Origin: Saprospiraceae bacterium
GTDB taxonomy: Bacteria > Bacteroidota > Bacteroidia > Chitinophagales > Saprospiraceae
Assembly: GCA_016714895.1 (NCBI GenBank)
Contig: JADKBV010000001.1
Location: forward strand, 744,001-808,000
Direction of reading: 5' to 3'
Length of the DNA stretch: 64,000 bases
Shown: positions 54,051 through 62,993 of the stretch, piece by piece
Layout of the letters: every line of letters begins with the position of its first letter
How positions within the stretch are numbered: position 1 is the stretch's first letter
Made by a program: the position numbers and the translations under genes
Notes under the pieces: generated by a model
The model's input: only the letters and a program-made list of their open reading frames with translations
Told to the model about the DNA's origin: nothing
The model's database searches: none

Positions 54051-55499
54051 ATGAATATTACACCTCGATTTATCCAGGCCGTTAAGTTGGGATTCATTGC
54101 AGTCATTTTTTTGGCAATTTTTGGCTTTTTGATGAATTACTTCAATATGAATGGCTTCAGTATTTCCAATCCTGAAAAAAATACTGACATCAGGCTTATT
54201 ATGAATATCCTGTCATATATTCTGGAAGTTACTCTTTTATGGACATTAATCGGATATATTTCTGAGGATTATAAAGCTGCTTTTACGGCACTGCTTATTG
54301 TTATCATAGTATACTTTATTTATCTGCCCGATCCTTCTGTTTACAACAGTGCCAATCCTCCCGGCCATCTAAGGTATTATATGATGACCTTATTCAACTT
54401 GCTGTCTTATGTTACTTTTGGATTTATGCATTTTAAATCAAAAGCTGCTTTCAAAATAATAGTCGTTTGGCTGGCAATCTGGGGTTTATCCATTACGTTG
54501 GACATCACCATGTTCGAAAACTTTATAAAAGGATTGACAAGAATCATCGATGTGTCACACCCCTTTGAAATTCGTTTTTCTACAGGTAGCTCAAGTTTCA
54601 GGCTGGTCAACTATTTTAATCCTCTTTTAGACGGAATGTTGATTTTGGTAAAAGTAATGATTTTCTGGTGGGGATTGAATTGGATCAGAAGCAAAAAAAC
54701 CTTTTTGGAAGCTTTATATACGTGTTATGATACAGCAGAACTTGACCGGACAGGATTTAGCCTGATATATTGGAATCTCAGATTGATTCTTTTTATAGGA
54801 GGATTGGGTATTGTATCTTATATTGTACCGGATTCAATGCCAACGAGAGATATGCTTTTTGTTTTCAGATTTGTAGCAGGAGCATTCAGTTTGGTGGTGA
54901 TCGCTTCTGTGTACCGCAATTTTTTAACGTCTGTTTTGGTAAATCATCATCAATATCCCAATGGTTTGTTTTTTTCATTAAACGTGCCTTTTCTTAACTT
55001 CTTTGCCTGGTTGTATGCCATCATTTTTTTAAAAAAACCGACCAACACAGGGAGTTCAGCTTCCTTTTCAGAAATATTTTCCAATCTCAAAGAAAAATTT
55101 ATTCAGGAAAACAAAAACACGGGCTGGAAAACGTTTTATGTGATTTTTAACATCATTATACTCATATTCGCTTTTATGCGTCAGGATATAAAAATGCCGG
55201 GCACTAATGGAGAATTAATATTTTTACAATCAACCATGATGCTGTTTTCTTTTATCATTTTGCTTTGGTTTCTGTATATTGAAGAAGGATACATAACCAT
55301 TCTTATCATTTTATTACTTGGTTTTGGTTTTGTTGCAATTCCCCATAATCATATTTATGCGATTCCTACGATGGGGACCAGTCTGATCAACATCGTTTTA
55401 TTGTACAGCATGTTTTACTTTCATAAATTAAAGCCTGACCCACTATATCCATCAGACAATCAGCAAAAAGATGACGTTAAAAATATGACGCCTTCATAA
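54051..55499 (+). CDS. multi-pass membrane protein, unknown
   Basis: The 482-residue protein has about 12 hydrophobic segments spread over its length (for example LGFIAVIFLAIFGFLMNYF, ALLIVIIVYFIYL, FIILLWFLYIEEGYITILIILLLGFG). The only long polar stretch is about residues 335-365. I see no transporter or enzyme motif. It stands alone behind its own promoter. The C-terminal tail is short and polar. Confidence 0.6.
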   Translation: MNITPRFIQAVKLGFIAVIFLAIFGFLMNYFNMNGFSISNPEKNTDIRLIMNILSYILEVTLLWTLIGYISEDYKAAFTALLIVIIVYFIYLPDPSVYNSANPPGHLRYYMMTLFNLLSYVTFGFMHFKSKAAFKIIVVWLAIWGLSITLDITMFENFIKGLTRIIDVSHPFEIRFSTGSSSFRLVNYFNPLLDGMLILVKVMIFWWGLNWIRSKKTFLEALYTCYDTAELDRTGFSLIYWNLRLILFIGGLGIVSYIVPDSMPTRDMLFVFRFVAGAFSLVVIASVYRNFLTSVLVNHHQYPNGLFFSLNVPFLNFFAWLYAIIFLKKPTNTGSSASFSEIFSNLKEKFIQENKNTGWKTFYVIFNIIILIFAFMRQDIKMPGTNGELIFLQSTMMLFSFIILLWFLYIEEGYITILIILLLGFGFVAIPHNHIYAIPTMGTSLINIVLLYSMFYFHKLKPDPLYPSDNQQKDDVKNMTPS

Positions 55500-55630
55500 A
55501 TTTTTTATTTCAATTCCTTTGAAAACGTTCATGATCCTATATGATATTTGAGGTTAGAGATAATATCAAAAACTAAATTTCTCTTTTACAGCCGGGGATT
55601 AACAGGTGACCATTAAGTGAGATACCCTCA

Positions 55631-57031
55631 CTACACCAATACTTTTTTAAAACCTTTATTTTTAGCTATGTATTGCGATACAATCCTGTCCGCTTCCGGT
55701 GTGGGTTTGACATAATCAATCGCTTCCATCCATTCTTCAAAACCCAGATCCATTTGGCTTTTGTCCAAATAACCGAATCCCCTGTAATGGCCGTTTTGGA
55801 TTAAAACAAGCGATTGTTCTTCATGATTGCGCCCTTCCAGAATCAGAAAAAAATCTTCCTGAAAAATTCTGAAAAGATATTCTCTGGCCATGACCGCCCT
55901 TTCATTATAATCATCCGTCGTCTCTTTTTGGATCGAAGCGCCGGCACAATCTCCCGAATGAAAATAAAAACAATCCTGACCACAATCATTGAGCGTACAC
56001 TTTCCCTGACACAATTCGTAATGTTTTGATGCCTGATACAACACCGATTTTGCACCTTGTTTTGTAGCAGTATAGGTAAGAATATCTTTACCTTTTTCGG
56101 TTTTGGTACTCGTCCTTTCAAAGTTAAAACATAAAAAACCTTCAGGGTCATAGTAACTAAAAACAAAAAACGGATATTCTTTGGTTCGTTGTGCTTTGTT
56201 GATCTCGGGGTGCAGGGATTTAATTTCCCGTGATTCCAGCAACATGGCTACCAGTTCATTTCCGGTTATTTCGAAAGATATGGTATGCGCCTGTTTGGAA
56301 AGTTTTTCCGTTTTGTCATCAATAGAACCAAAATGTTGGAAAATCCGACTTTTGATATTGATACTTTTTCCAACATAAATGACCGTTCCGTACACATTAT
56401 AAAAATAATAAACGCCCGGCTCTTCCGGCAAAGAATGTAGGTATTCCATAGAAATATTCCCCGGAAGGTTTAGCTCTTTGATGCCACCGTTCAACATGTT
56501 TTCCAGGTCGCTTTCCACTTTTCCACCATCCAGAATCCTTTTAAAAACATCGTAAGTCGCTAATACATCGTCCATGGCCCTGTGTCGGTTGGCCACCCGG
56601 ATGTCAAAATGTTCGATGAGGTTGCCCAAACTGTAAGATCGTAACCCCGGAAATGCTTTTCGGGACAGCTTGACGGTACACAATACTTTCCTTGAATAGG
56701 TATAACCCAGTGATTTGAACTCTTCCCTGATAAAATTATAGTCAAACCGAACGTTATGAGCAACAAAAACGGAGTCTTCGGTAAATTCTACAATCCTTTT
56801 GGCAATTTCATAAAACTTGGGAGCATCCCTCACCATATCATTGGTGATTCCGGTGATTCTGGTGATTTCAGTCGGTATAGATCGCTGCGGATTGATCAAC
56901 GTTTCATAAGAATCCACAATCTCTCCGTTGACCACTTTGACCATAGCAATTTCTGTAATTCTGTCACGTGCCGACATACCGCCGGTCGTTTCAATATCCA
57001 CTATGGTAAAAACCTTCTCTTTTTTTGCCAT
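55631..57031 (-). CDS. DEDDh exonuclease / GIY-YIG fusion
   Basis: The 466-residue protein joins two nuclease modules. Residues 1-170 are a DnaQ-like 3'-5' exonuclease with VDIETTGG, AHNVRFDYNF and NRHRAMDDVLAT, giving the DEDDh set. Residues about 205-290 are a UvrC-type GIY-YIG domain (EPGVYYFYNVYGTVIYVGKSINIKSRIFQHF). The C-terminal part has a Cys cluster (CQGKCTLNDCGQDC). This fusion is known as an epsilon/Cho-like repair protein. It lies 2 bp after the PAP2 gene. Confidence 0.88.
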   Translation of the reverse strand: MAKKEKVFTIVDIETTGGMSARDRITEIAMVKVVNGEIVDSYETLINPQRSIPTEITRITGITNDMVRDAPKFYEIAKRIVEFTEDSVFVAHNVRFDYNFIREEFKSLGYTYSRKVLCTVKLSRKAFPGLRSYSLGNLIEHFDIRVANRHRAMDDVLATYDVFKRILDGGKVESDLENMLNGGIKELNLPGNISMEYLHSLPEEPGVYYFYNVYGTVIYVGKSINIKSRIFQHFGSIDDKTEKLSKQAHTISFEITGNELVAMLLESREIKSLHPEINKAQRTKEYPFFVFSYYDPEGFLCFNFERTSTKTEKGKDILTYTATKQGAKSVLYQASKHYELCQGKCTLNDCGQDCFYFHSGDCAGASIQKETTDDYNERAVMAREYLFRIFQEDFFLILEGRNHEEQSLVLIQNGHYRGFGYLDKSQMDLGFEEWMEAIDYVKPTPEADRIVSQYIAKNKGFKKVLV

Positions 57032-57033
57032 AT

Positions 57034-57612
57034 TTATAATGACACCACTTCACCCGATGAACCGGGAAGCCCGATCCATTTTTTGAATAACCTAAAATAA
57101 GTCCAACCGATCAATGTTCCGAGGATGCCTCCTCCGATTACGTCAAAAGGATAATGAACTCCTACATATACCTGAGCAAGAGCTATCGAAGCCGCCCATA
57201 CATAAAACCAATAAAACCACTTTTTTCTGGCAAAACCTAAAACAAAGGCCCAAAAAGTCGCCATTGCAAAATGATTGGCGGCGTGATTGGACGTAAAGCT
57301 GTAACCCGATCCGCAAGACACTCTTTTGATGCCGGGCTGTGCCAACTCAGTATTGCAGGGTCTGATGCGTTTAAACTGCTTTTTAAATCCGTGATTACTC
57401 ACCATATCTGAAGTGGAAACGGTTAATATGGTAAACAATACGATCCATCCTCCTTTTTTACCAAATGAGTAGATAAAAAATCCGATAAAAAAAAGATACA
57501 GGGGAATCCATGTGTATTTATCTCTCAGAAGGGGCAAAATCAGATCAAAAACCGGATTGGAAAGTCCGGAATTAATCAAATGAAATAATTGGGTATCGAA
57601 AGCTGATATCAT
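57034..57612 (-). CDS. PAP2-family membrane phosphatase
   Basis: The 192-residue protein has about six membrane helices and the three PAP2 phosphatase motifs: KKQFKRIRPCN (KxxxxxxRP), YSFTSNHAANHF (PSGH-like, with Thr-Ser-Asn-His) and GVHYPFDVIGGGILG (SRxxxxxHxxxD-like). Members dephosphorylate lipid phosphates such as undecaprenyl diphosphate or phosphatidate. Substrate unclear. The exonuclease gene follows after 2 bp, on the same strand. Confidence 0.85.
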   Translation of the reverse strand: MISAFDTQLFHLINSGLSNPVFDLILPLLRDKYTWIPLYLFFIGFFIYSFGKKGGWIVLFTILTVSTSDMVSNHGFKKQFKRIRPCNTELAQPGIKRVSCGSGYSFTSNHAANHFAMATFWAFVLGFARKKWFYWFYVWAASIALAQVYVGVHYPFDVIGGGILGTLIGWTYFRLFKKWIGLPGSSGEVVSL

Positions 57613-57797
57613 GAGGCAAAAATAATACTTTAGACCGAATTAAAATTTATTTGACAAAAATAAAAGAACAGGTTTGTAATGGGTTAACCATACATTACTT
57701 GTTGAGCTGTTTTTTGTTTACCCTTTTTACCAAAAAAATATTCCCGGGTCTGTGAATATTTATAACATCATCACGTGTTTCAGGGCTGAAAATTTTA

Positions 57798-57805
57798 TAC
57801 ATTTG
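57798..57805 (+). promoter_or_regulatory. -7 box before the phosphoglucosamine mutase gene
   Basis: TACATTTG lies 16 bp before the start codon. No clear TTG is at the expected distance. Confidence 0.4.
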
Positions 57806-57821
57806 CACAAAAAATATAAAT

Positions 57822-59192
57822 ATGGCACTGATCAAATCCATTTCCGGTATCAGAGGTACCATCGGCGGAAAATCCGGCGACAATCTGACTCCTTTGGATG
57901 TGGTTGAATGTACCGCAGGTTTTGGCATGTGGATCATGGAAAGCGGTCAACCCAAAAAAGTAGTGGTGGGCAGAGACGGTCGTCTCAGTGGCGCTATGGT
58001 CAGCCAACTGTCCATTCAAACGTTATTGGGAATGGGGTTTGACGTGATTGATCTCGACCTGAGCACAACACCTACTGTCGAAATGATGGTTCCATCCCTG
58101 GGCGCCGGTGCCGGAATTATTTTTACTGCATCCCATAATCCTAAAGAATGGAATGCATTAAAATTTCTCAATCACAAAGGGGAATTTATTTCAGCGCAGG
58201 ATGGCAAAAAAATCCTTGATTACATTGAAAATAAAAATCTGACTTTTGTCGAGGTGGATAAACTGGGCACATATGCCACGTATGAACATCATATAACAGA
58301 CCACATCAAAGAGATTTTGGCTTACAAATATGTTGATGTGGAAGCTGTCCGTCAGGCCGATCTCAAAGTTGTCGTTGATTGTATCAATTCAACAGGTGCT
58401 CTGGCCATACCGCCTCTTCTGGATGCCATAGGTGTACGATATACCTTATTGTTCGACAATGATTTTGGAAATTTTGCCCACAATCCGGAGCCTCTGCCTG
58501 CCCATCTAACCGAACTGTCCCAAACCGTAGTGAATGAAAAAGCACATATGGGAATCAGCGTGGATCCTGACGTGGACAGACTGGCTTTTGTGTGTGAAGA
58601 TGGCAGCCTCTTCGGCGAAGAATACACTTTGGTGGCTATAGCTGACTATATGTTGGCAGGCAATCCGGGTCAACATACGGTATCCAATCTGTCATCATCA
58701 AGGGCACTGGCAGATGTGACCAAAAAACATGGTGGAAAATATCATGCGTCTGCCGTCGGAGAAGTAAATGTTGTTCAAAAAATGAAAGAAACCAATGCCA
58801 TTATTGGCGGAGAAGGCAACGGAGGTGTCATCGTTCCGGATTTGCACTACGGAAGAGATTCGCTCGCAGGTATAGCTTTATTTCTGTCCTATGTGGCAAA
58901 ACAAGGTAAAAAACTCACTGAAATCAAAGCAACATTTCCGGATTATACCATCATAAAAGATAAAATAAATCTCGAAAGTGACGGACAGGTGGACCGGCTG
59001 ACCGACAAAATCAAGTCTGCTTTCTGTGACGAAACCCTGAATGATATCGATGGTGTTAAAATTGATTTTCAGGAAGGATGGGTTCATTTGCGAAAATCAA
59101 ATACGGAACCCATCATTAGAATTTATGCGGAAAGTATGGACATCACCACAGCAGAAACGCTGATCCAAAGAGTAAAAGACCAGATTGATTAA
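57822..59192 (+). CDS. glmM: phosphoglucosamine mutase family enzyme
   Basis: The 456-residue protein is an alpha-D-phosphohexomutase. It has SGIRGTIGG at the N-terminus, the phosphoserine loop TASHNPKEWNALKF, the metal site DPDVDR, the sugar-binding GGEGNGGV and the C-terminal phosphate loop RKSNTEPIIRIYAES. It most likely makes glucosamine 1-phosphate for cell-wall and LPS synthesis. GGEGNGG differs from the GGEQSGH of typical bacterial GlmM, so phosphomannomutase or phosphoglucomutase activity is possible. The next gene follows after 18 bp. Confidence 0.85.
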   Translation: MALIKSISGIRGTIGGKSGDNLTPLDVVECTAGFGMWIMESGQPKKVVVGRDGRLSGAMVSQLSIQTLLGMGFDVIDLDLSTTPTVEMMVPSLGAGAGIIFTASHNPKEWNALKFLNHKGEFISAQDGKKILDYIENKNLTFVEVDKLGTYATYEHHITDHIKEILAYKYVDVEAVRQADLKVVVDCINSTGALAIPPLLDAIGVRYTLLFDNDFGNFAHNPEPLPAHLTELSQTVVNEKAHMGISVDPDVDRLAFVCEDGSLFGEEYTLVAIADYMLAGNPGQHTVSNLSSSRALADVTKKHGGKYHASAVGEVNVVQKMKETNAIIGGEGNGGVIVPDLHYGRDSLAGIALFLSYVAKQGKKLTEIKATFPDYTIIKDKINLESDGQVDRLTDKIKSAFCDETLNDIDGVKIDFQEGWVHLRKSNTEPIIRIYAESMDITTAETLIQRVKDQID

Positions 59193-59210
59193 CCTAAGTG
59201 TAAAAAAATC

Positions 59211-60704
59211 ATGCACGAAACGTATTTTGAATCATTCAGAAATAACATCATCGGAAAAGACCTTTCCTTCCCCACCCCTTTCGGAATGCAACACCTGCAT
59301 TATGCAGACTGGACAGCAAGCGGAAGGTTGTACGGCCCGATTGAAAAACAGATTTCCGAAATCATCGGTCAATTTGTAGCCAATACCCATACAGAAACCA
59401 ACCTCACCGGTTGTGCAATGACGCTGGCTTACAAAAAAGCAAGAGACATCATCAAAAAACACGTCAATGCCGGTGAAAAAGATATTTTGATTTCATCAAA
59501 TGCCGGTATGACCGGAGTGGTCAATAAACTTCAACGTATTATCGGAGTCAAACTTCATGAAAAATACAGGGATTTTGTCAACATTCCTGAGGAGGAAAGA
59601 CCGGTCGTTTTTATTACCCATATGGAACATCATTCCAATCAGACCACCTGGTTGGAAACTACCTGTCAGGTCGAAATCATTGGAGCAACTCCTGAAGGGT
59701 TGGTTGATCTGCAGGATTTTGCCAGACTCTGTGAAAAGTACAAAAACCGTCCGCTCAAAATAGCAGCGGTTACTTCGTGTTCCAATGTCACCGGTGTATT
59801 TACACCCTATCACCAGATAGCCAAAATCATTCACAAGGTCGGAGGTTTTTGTTTTGTGGACTTTGCGTGCTCAGCACCTTATATCAATATAGACATGCAT
59901 CCGGCAGACAAAGAAGAACGTCTCGATGCCATCTATTTTTCGCCACACAAATTTTTGGGTGGCCCGGGCAGTTCAGGAATTGTCATTTTTTGTCAGAAAC
60001 TTTATAACAACAAAATTCCGGATCATCCCGGAGGAGGTACAGTAGATTGGACCAATCCCTGGGGAGAACATAAATACCACGACGAGATTGAAGCCAGAGA
60101 AGATGGCGGAACCCCTTCATTCCTTCAAACCATAAAAGTCGCTTATTGTATTCAGCTCAAAGAAATGATGGGTGTGGATAAAATCCTGGAACGCGAACAT
60201 TTTATGCTCGAAAAGATATGGAAGGCTTTTGACAAACTGCCAAATGTGCATGTGCTGGCTCCGAATCTTAAAAAAAGACTCGGCGTCATCTCATTTTATA
60301 TTGATGAATTGCATTACAACCTCGGCGTCAGGATATTGAGCGATAAATTTGGCATTCAGGTTCGGGGAGGTTGCTCCTGCGCAGGTACATATGGTCATTA
60401 TTTACTTGAAGTTTCTTATGAAAAATCAAAAACACTGACCACAGAAATCAGCCGGGGAATCCTGACCAACAAACCGGGTTGGATCAGAATGTCTATTCAT
60501 CCTACCATGACGGACGAAGAACTGGATTTTATCCTGGAAGGTATTTCGCAGCTTAGTCATCATCATAAAGAATGGTCAAAAGATTATATGTACTGCGCGG
60601 AATCCAATGATTTTAAACATATGATGGACAAACAATTTGAAAACAAACTGGTGGAAGATTGGTTTGCTGAAGATGTGTTACAGGAAAATATGTTGGTCTC
60701 CTGA
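59211..60704 (+). CDS. class V aminotransferase (SufS/Csd-like fold)
   Basis: The 497-residue PLP enzyme has the Schiff-base Lys in FSPHKFLGGPGSSG. The cofactor Asp is in GGFCFVDFACSAPY and the substrate His pair in THMEHHSNQTTW. In place of the SufS cysteine loop it has VRGGCSCAGTYGHYL, which still contains Cys residues. It is about 90 residues longer than SufS. It could be a desulfurase or lyase on a different amino acid; the substrate is open. It lies 18 bp after the mutase gene, and a second class V gene follows 111 bp later. Confidence 0.8.
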   Translation: MHETYFESFRNNIIGKDLSFPTPFGMQHLHYADWTASGRLYGPIEKQISEIIGQFVANTHTETNLTGCAMTLAYKKARDIIKKHVNAGEKDILISSNAGMTGVVNKLQRIIGVKLHEKYRDFVNIPEEERPVVFITHMEHHSNQTTWLETTCQVEIIGATPEGLVDLQDFARLCEKYKNRPLKIAAVTSCSNVTGVFTPYHQIAKIIHKVGGFCFVDFACSAPYINIDMHPADKEERLDAIYFSPHKFLGGPGSSGIVIFCQKLYNNKIPDHPGGGTVDWTNPWGEHKYHDEIEAREDGGTPSFLQTIKVAYCIQLKEMMGVDKILEREHFMLEKIWKAFDKLPNVHVLAPNLKKRLGVISFYIDELHYNLGVRILSDKFGIQVRGGCSCAGTYGHYLLEVSYEKSKTLTTEISRGILTNKPGWIRMSIHPTMTDEELDFILEGISQLSHHHKEWSKDYMYCAESNDFKHMMDKQFENKLVEDWFAEDVLQENMLVS

Positions 60705-60815
60705 TTGACAGGATCGTAAGACCGATACATTTCCATTTGCATCGGGTAAACCCGAACGTAAACGTTGTCATATTTTTGACCCGTTACCTGATTTTACATT
60801 TCTAATTTTTTTTAC

Positions 60816-61958
60816 ATGACCAGAATATATTTTGACAATGCATCGACCACTCCCCTTCATCCGGAGGTGGCCAAATGGATGTATGAAATGTCTCTGGAAG
60901 AATATGGCAACCCTTCCAGCATTCACTTTTTCGGAAGAAAAGCCAAATCATTGGTTGAAAATGCCCGAAAAACCATTTCCAAACTTATCAAAGCTTCCAT
61001 CGGGGAAATTTATTTTACGTCTTCCGCAACAGAAGCCAATAATATGGTTTTAAAAAATGCCGTCGAATCACTAGGAATCAACCATATCATCACATCGCCG
61101 ACAGAACATCCCTGTGTGCTGCAATCAGTAGACTATATCACAAAAAAATATGGAACAAAAGTAACCTTTTTACCCGTCGATCAAACCGGTCTGGTGGATG
61201 TCGGGGTATTGCGACAAACCCTGCAACAGAATCCTGAAGAAAAAAAATTATTGTCTCTCATGTTTGGCAATAACGAAATCGGCACCTTAATTGATTTGGT
61301 AAAAGTATCAGAAATTTGCAAAGAGGCCAATACTTTATTCCATTGTGATACCGTGCAAACTCTTGGCAAAACTCCTATCGACGTTTCTCAAACTTATGTA
61401 TCTTTTTTGAGTGGGTCTGCCCATAAATTTCACGGTCCCAAAGGAGTGGGTTTTGTTTACATCAACCAGGAAAATATCATTCCGCCTTATATCCATGGTG
61501 GTGCACAGGAAAGAAATATGCGGGCTGGAACAGAAAATGTGATTTCTATTGGCGGTATGGCCAAAGCATTCGAAATCGCCTGTGAAAAAATGGTTGAAAA
61601 CCGAAAACACATCCTGGAACTCCGGGAATACTTCAAAAAAGGTCTGGTCGATAAATTTGAAGATATCCGCTTCAATGGCGAACAGGAAGGACTTTTTCTG
61701 GCGCACATCCTCAATGTCTCCTTCCCTCCCGGACCTAAGGCCGACTTATTGGTCCATAATCTTGATATTGCGGGTATTTGTTGTTCGTCAGCCAGCGCTT
61801 GCAGCTCGGGTGTTGAATCAGATTCTCATGTTCTCAAAGCCATCCGTCACAATCCGGAAAGAAAAGCCATACGTTTTTCATTTTCTGCTTATAATACTTT
61901 GGAAGAAGTCGATTATGTGTTGACAAAGTTGGAAAATATCACGCCTGTACGTTCATGA
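60816..61958 (+). CDS. cysteine desulfurase (IscS/NifS type)
   Basis: The 380-residue PLP enzyme removes sulfur from cysteine for Fe-S cluster and thio-cofactor synthesis. YFDNASTTPLHPEV opens the family. The Schiff-base Lys is in SGSAHKFHGPKGVGF and the active Cys in GICCSSASACSSG. HGGAQERNMRAGTEN is also typical. Its last codons overlap the start of ribD by 4 bp. No iscU or other cluster genes are adjacent. Confidence 0.92.
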   Translation: MTRIYFDNASTTPLHPEVAKWMYEMSLEEYGNPSSIHFFGRKAKSLVENARKTISKLIKASIGEIYFTSSATEANNMVLKNAVESLGINHIITSPTEHPCVLQSVDYITKKYGTKVTFLPVDQTGLVDVGVLRQTLQQNPEEKKLLSLMFGNNEIGTLIDLVKVSEICKEANTLFHCDTVQTLGKTPIDVSQTYVSFLSGSAHKFHGPKGVGFVYINQENIIPPYIHGGAQERNMRAGTENVISIGGMAKAFEIACEKMVENRKHILELREYFKKGLVDKFEDIRFNGEQEGLFLAHILNVSFPPGPKADLLVHNLDIAGICCSSASACSSGVESDSHVLKAIRHNPERKAIRFSFSAYNTLEEVDYVLTKLENITPVRS

Positions 61959-62989
61959 TTGATGAAAAATACATGTTGCGATGTTTTGACCTTGCCGCAG
62001 GTAGTTTGGGCAAGAACATACCAAATCCAATGGTAGGTGCCGTCATCGCCTGTAAAAACAACATCATAGGTGAAGGTTTTCACGAACAATTTGGTAGTCT
62101 ACACGCAGAAATCAATGCCCTTAACGCTGTAAAGACGGAACATATCCCCTTGCTAAAAGATTCCGTAATGTATGTTTCCCTTGAACCGTGCTCTCACCAT
62201 GGAAAAACACCTCCTTGTGCTGATGCGATCATCCGTTCCGGTATTCCGAAAGTTGTTATTGGCACCAAAGATCCGAATCCTGTAGTTTCCGGAAGCGGCA
62301 TCAAAAAACTCACAGATGCGGGAATAGAAGTTTTTATGTCTGTTTATAATCGTGAAGCAGAACTTTTAATAAAACCATTCAGGGCACATTTACAAAAACG
62401 TCCTTATATAGTTCTAAAAACAGTTAAAAGTAAAGATCATTATATTGGTAAAAAAGGTCAACAAATCTGGTTGTCCAACGATAAAATGAAAGTAATCTCT
62501 CATATTTGGCGCTCAGAAACTGATGCCATACTGGTTGGAAAAAATACGGTACTAACAGACAATCCCTCTTTGACTACCCGATATATCAACGGAAAAAACC
62601 CCGTCAGAATCGTCATCGACCAACATCTGGAATGCAGCCATGACCTGAACGTTTTCAGCAATGAATCAAAGGTGTATCTTATCAACGGAAAGTTGAACAA
62701 AACCGAAAATCACATTACGTACAAATCATTTGACTTCAGTTTACCATGGTTGAAAGAATGTATGGAATATTTGTTTGCCCAAAAGATCTATAGTCTTTTG
62801 GTCGAAGGAGGTACCTACACACTACTTGAATTTATCAAAGCTGACCTTTGGGATGAAGCGCGTATCGTAGAAACACCACATTTGCTGAATGATGGAATTT
62901 CAGCACCGAATATAACGGGTTTCCAATATACGGACCCAATACAAATTGGTGATAATATCGTCAGAAAAATATTCCGGGAAAAAATCTGA
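61955..62989 (+). CDS. ribD: bifunctional riboflavin deaminase/reductase
   Basis: RibD catalyses steps 2 and 3 of riboflavin synthesis. The N-terminal deaminase (1-145) has the zinc site in LHAEINALNAV and EPCSHHGKTPPC. The C-terminal reductase (about 150-344) has LKTVKSKDHYIGKKGQ, the DAILVGKNTVLTDNPSLTTR loop and LLVEGGTYTLLEF. The 344 residues match the usual length. The start overlaps the preceding cysteine desulfurase stop. It converges on prfB with only 4 bp between the stops and no terminator hairpin. Confidence 0.93.
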   Translation: MIDEKYMLRCFDLAAGSLGKNIPNPMVGAVIACKNNIIGEGFHEQFGSLHAEINALNAVKTEHIPLLKDSVMYVSLEPCSHHGKTPPCADAIIRSGIPKVVIGTKDPNPVVSGSGIKKLTDAGIEVFMSVYNREAELLIKPFRAHLQKRPYIVLKTVKSKDHYIGKKGQQIWLSNDKMKVISHIWRSETDAILVGKNTVLTDNPSLTTRYINGKNPVRIVIDQHLECSHDLNVFSNESKVYLINGKLNKTENHITYKSFDFSLPWLKECMEYLFAQKIYSLLVEGGTYTLLEFIKADLWDEARIVETPHLLNDGISAPNITGFQYTDPIQIGDNIVRKIFREKI

Positions 62990-62993
62990 CGTT

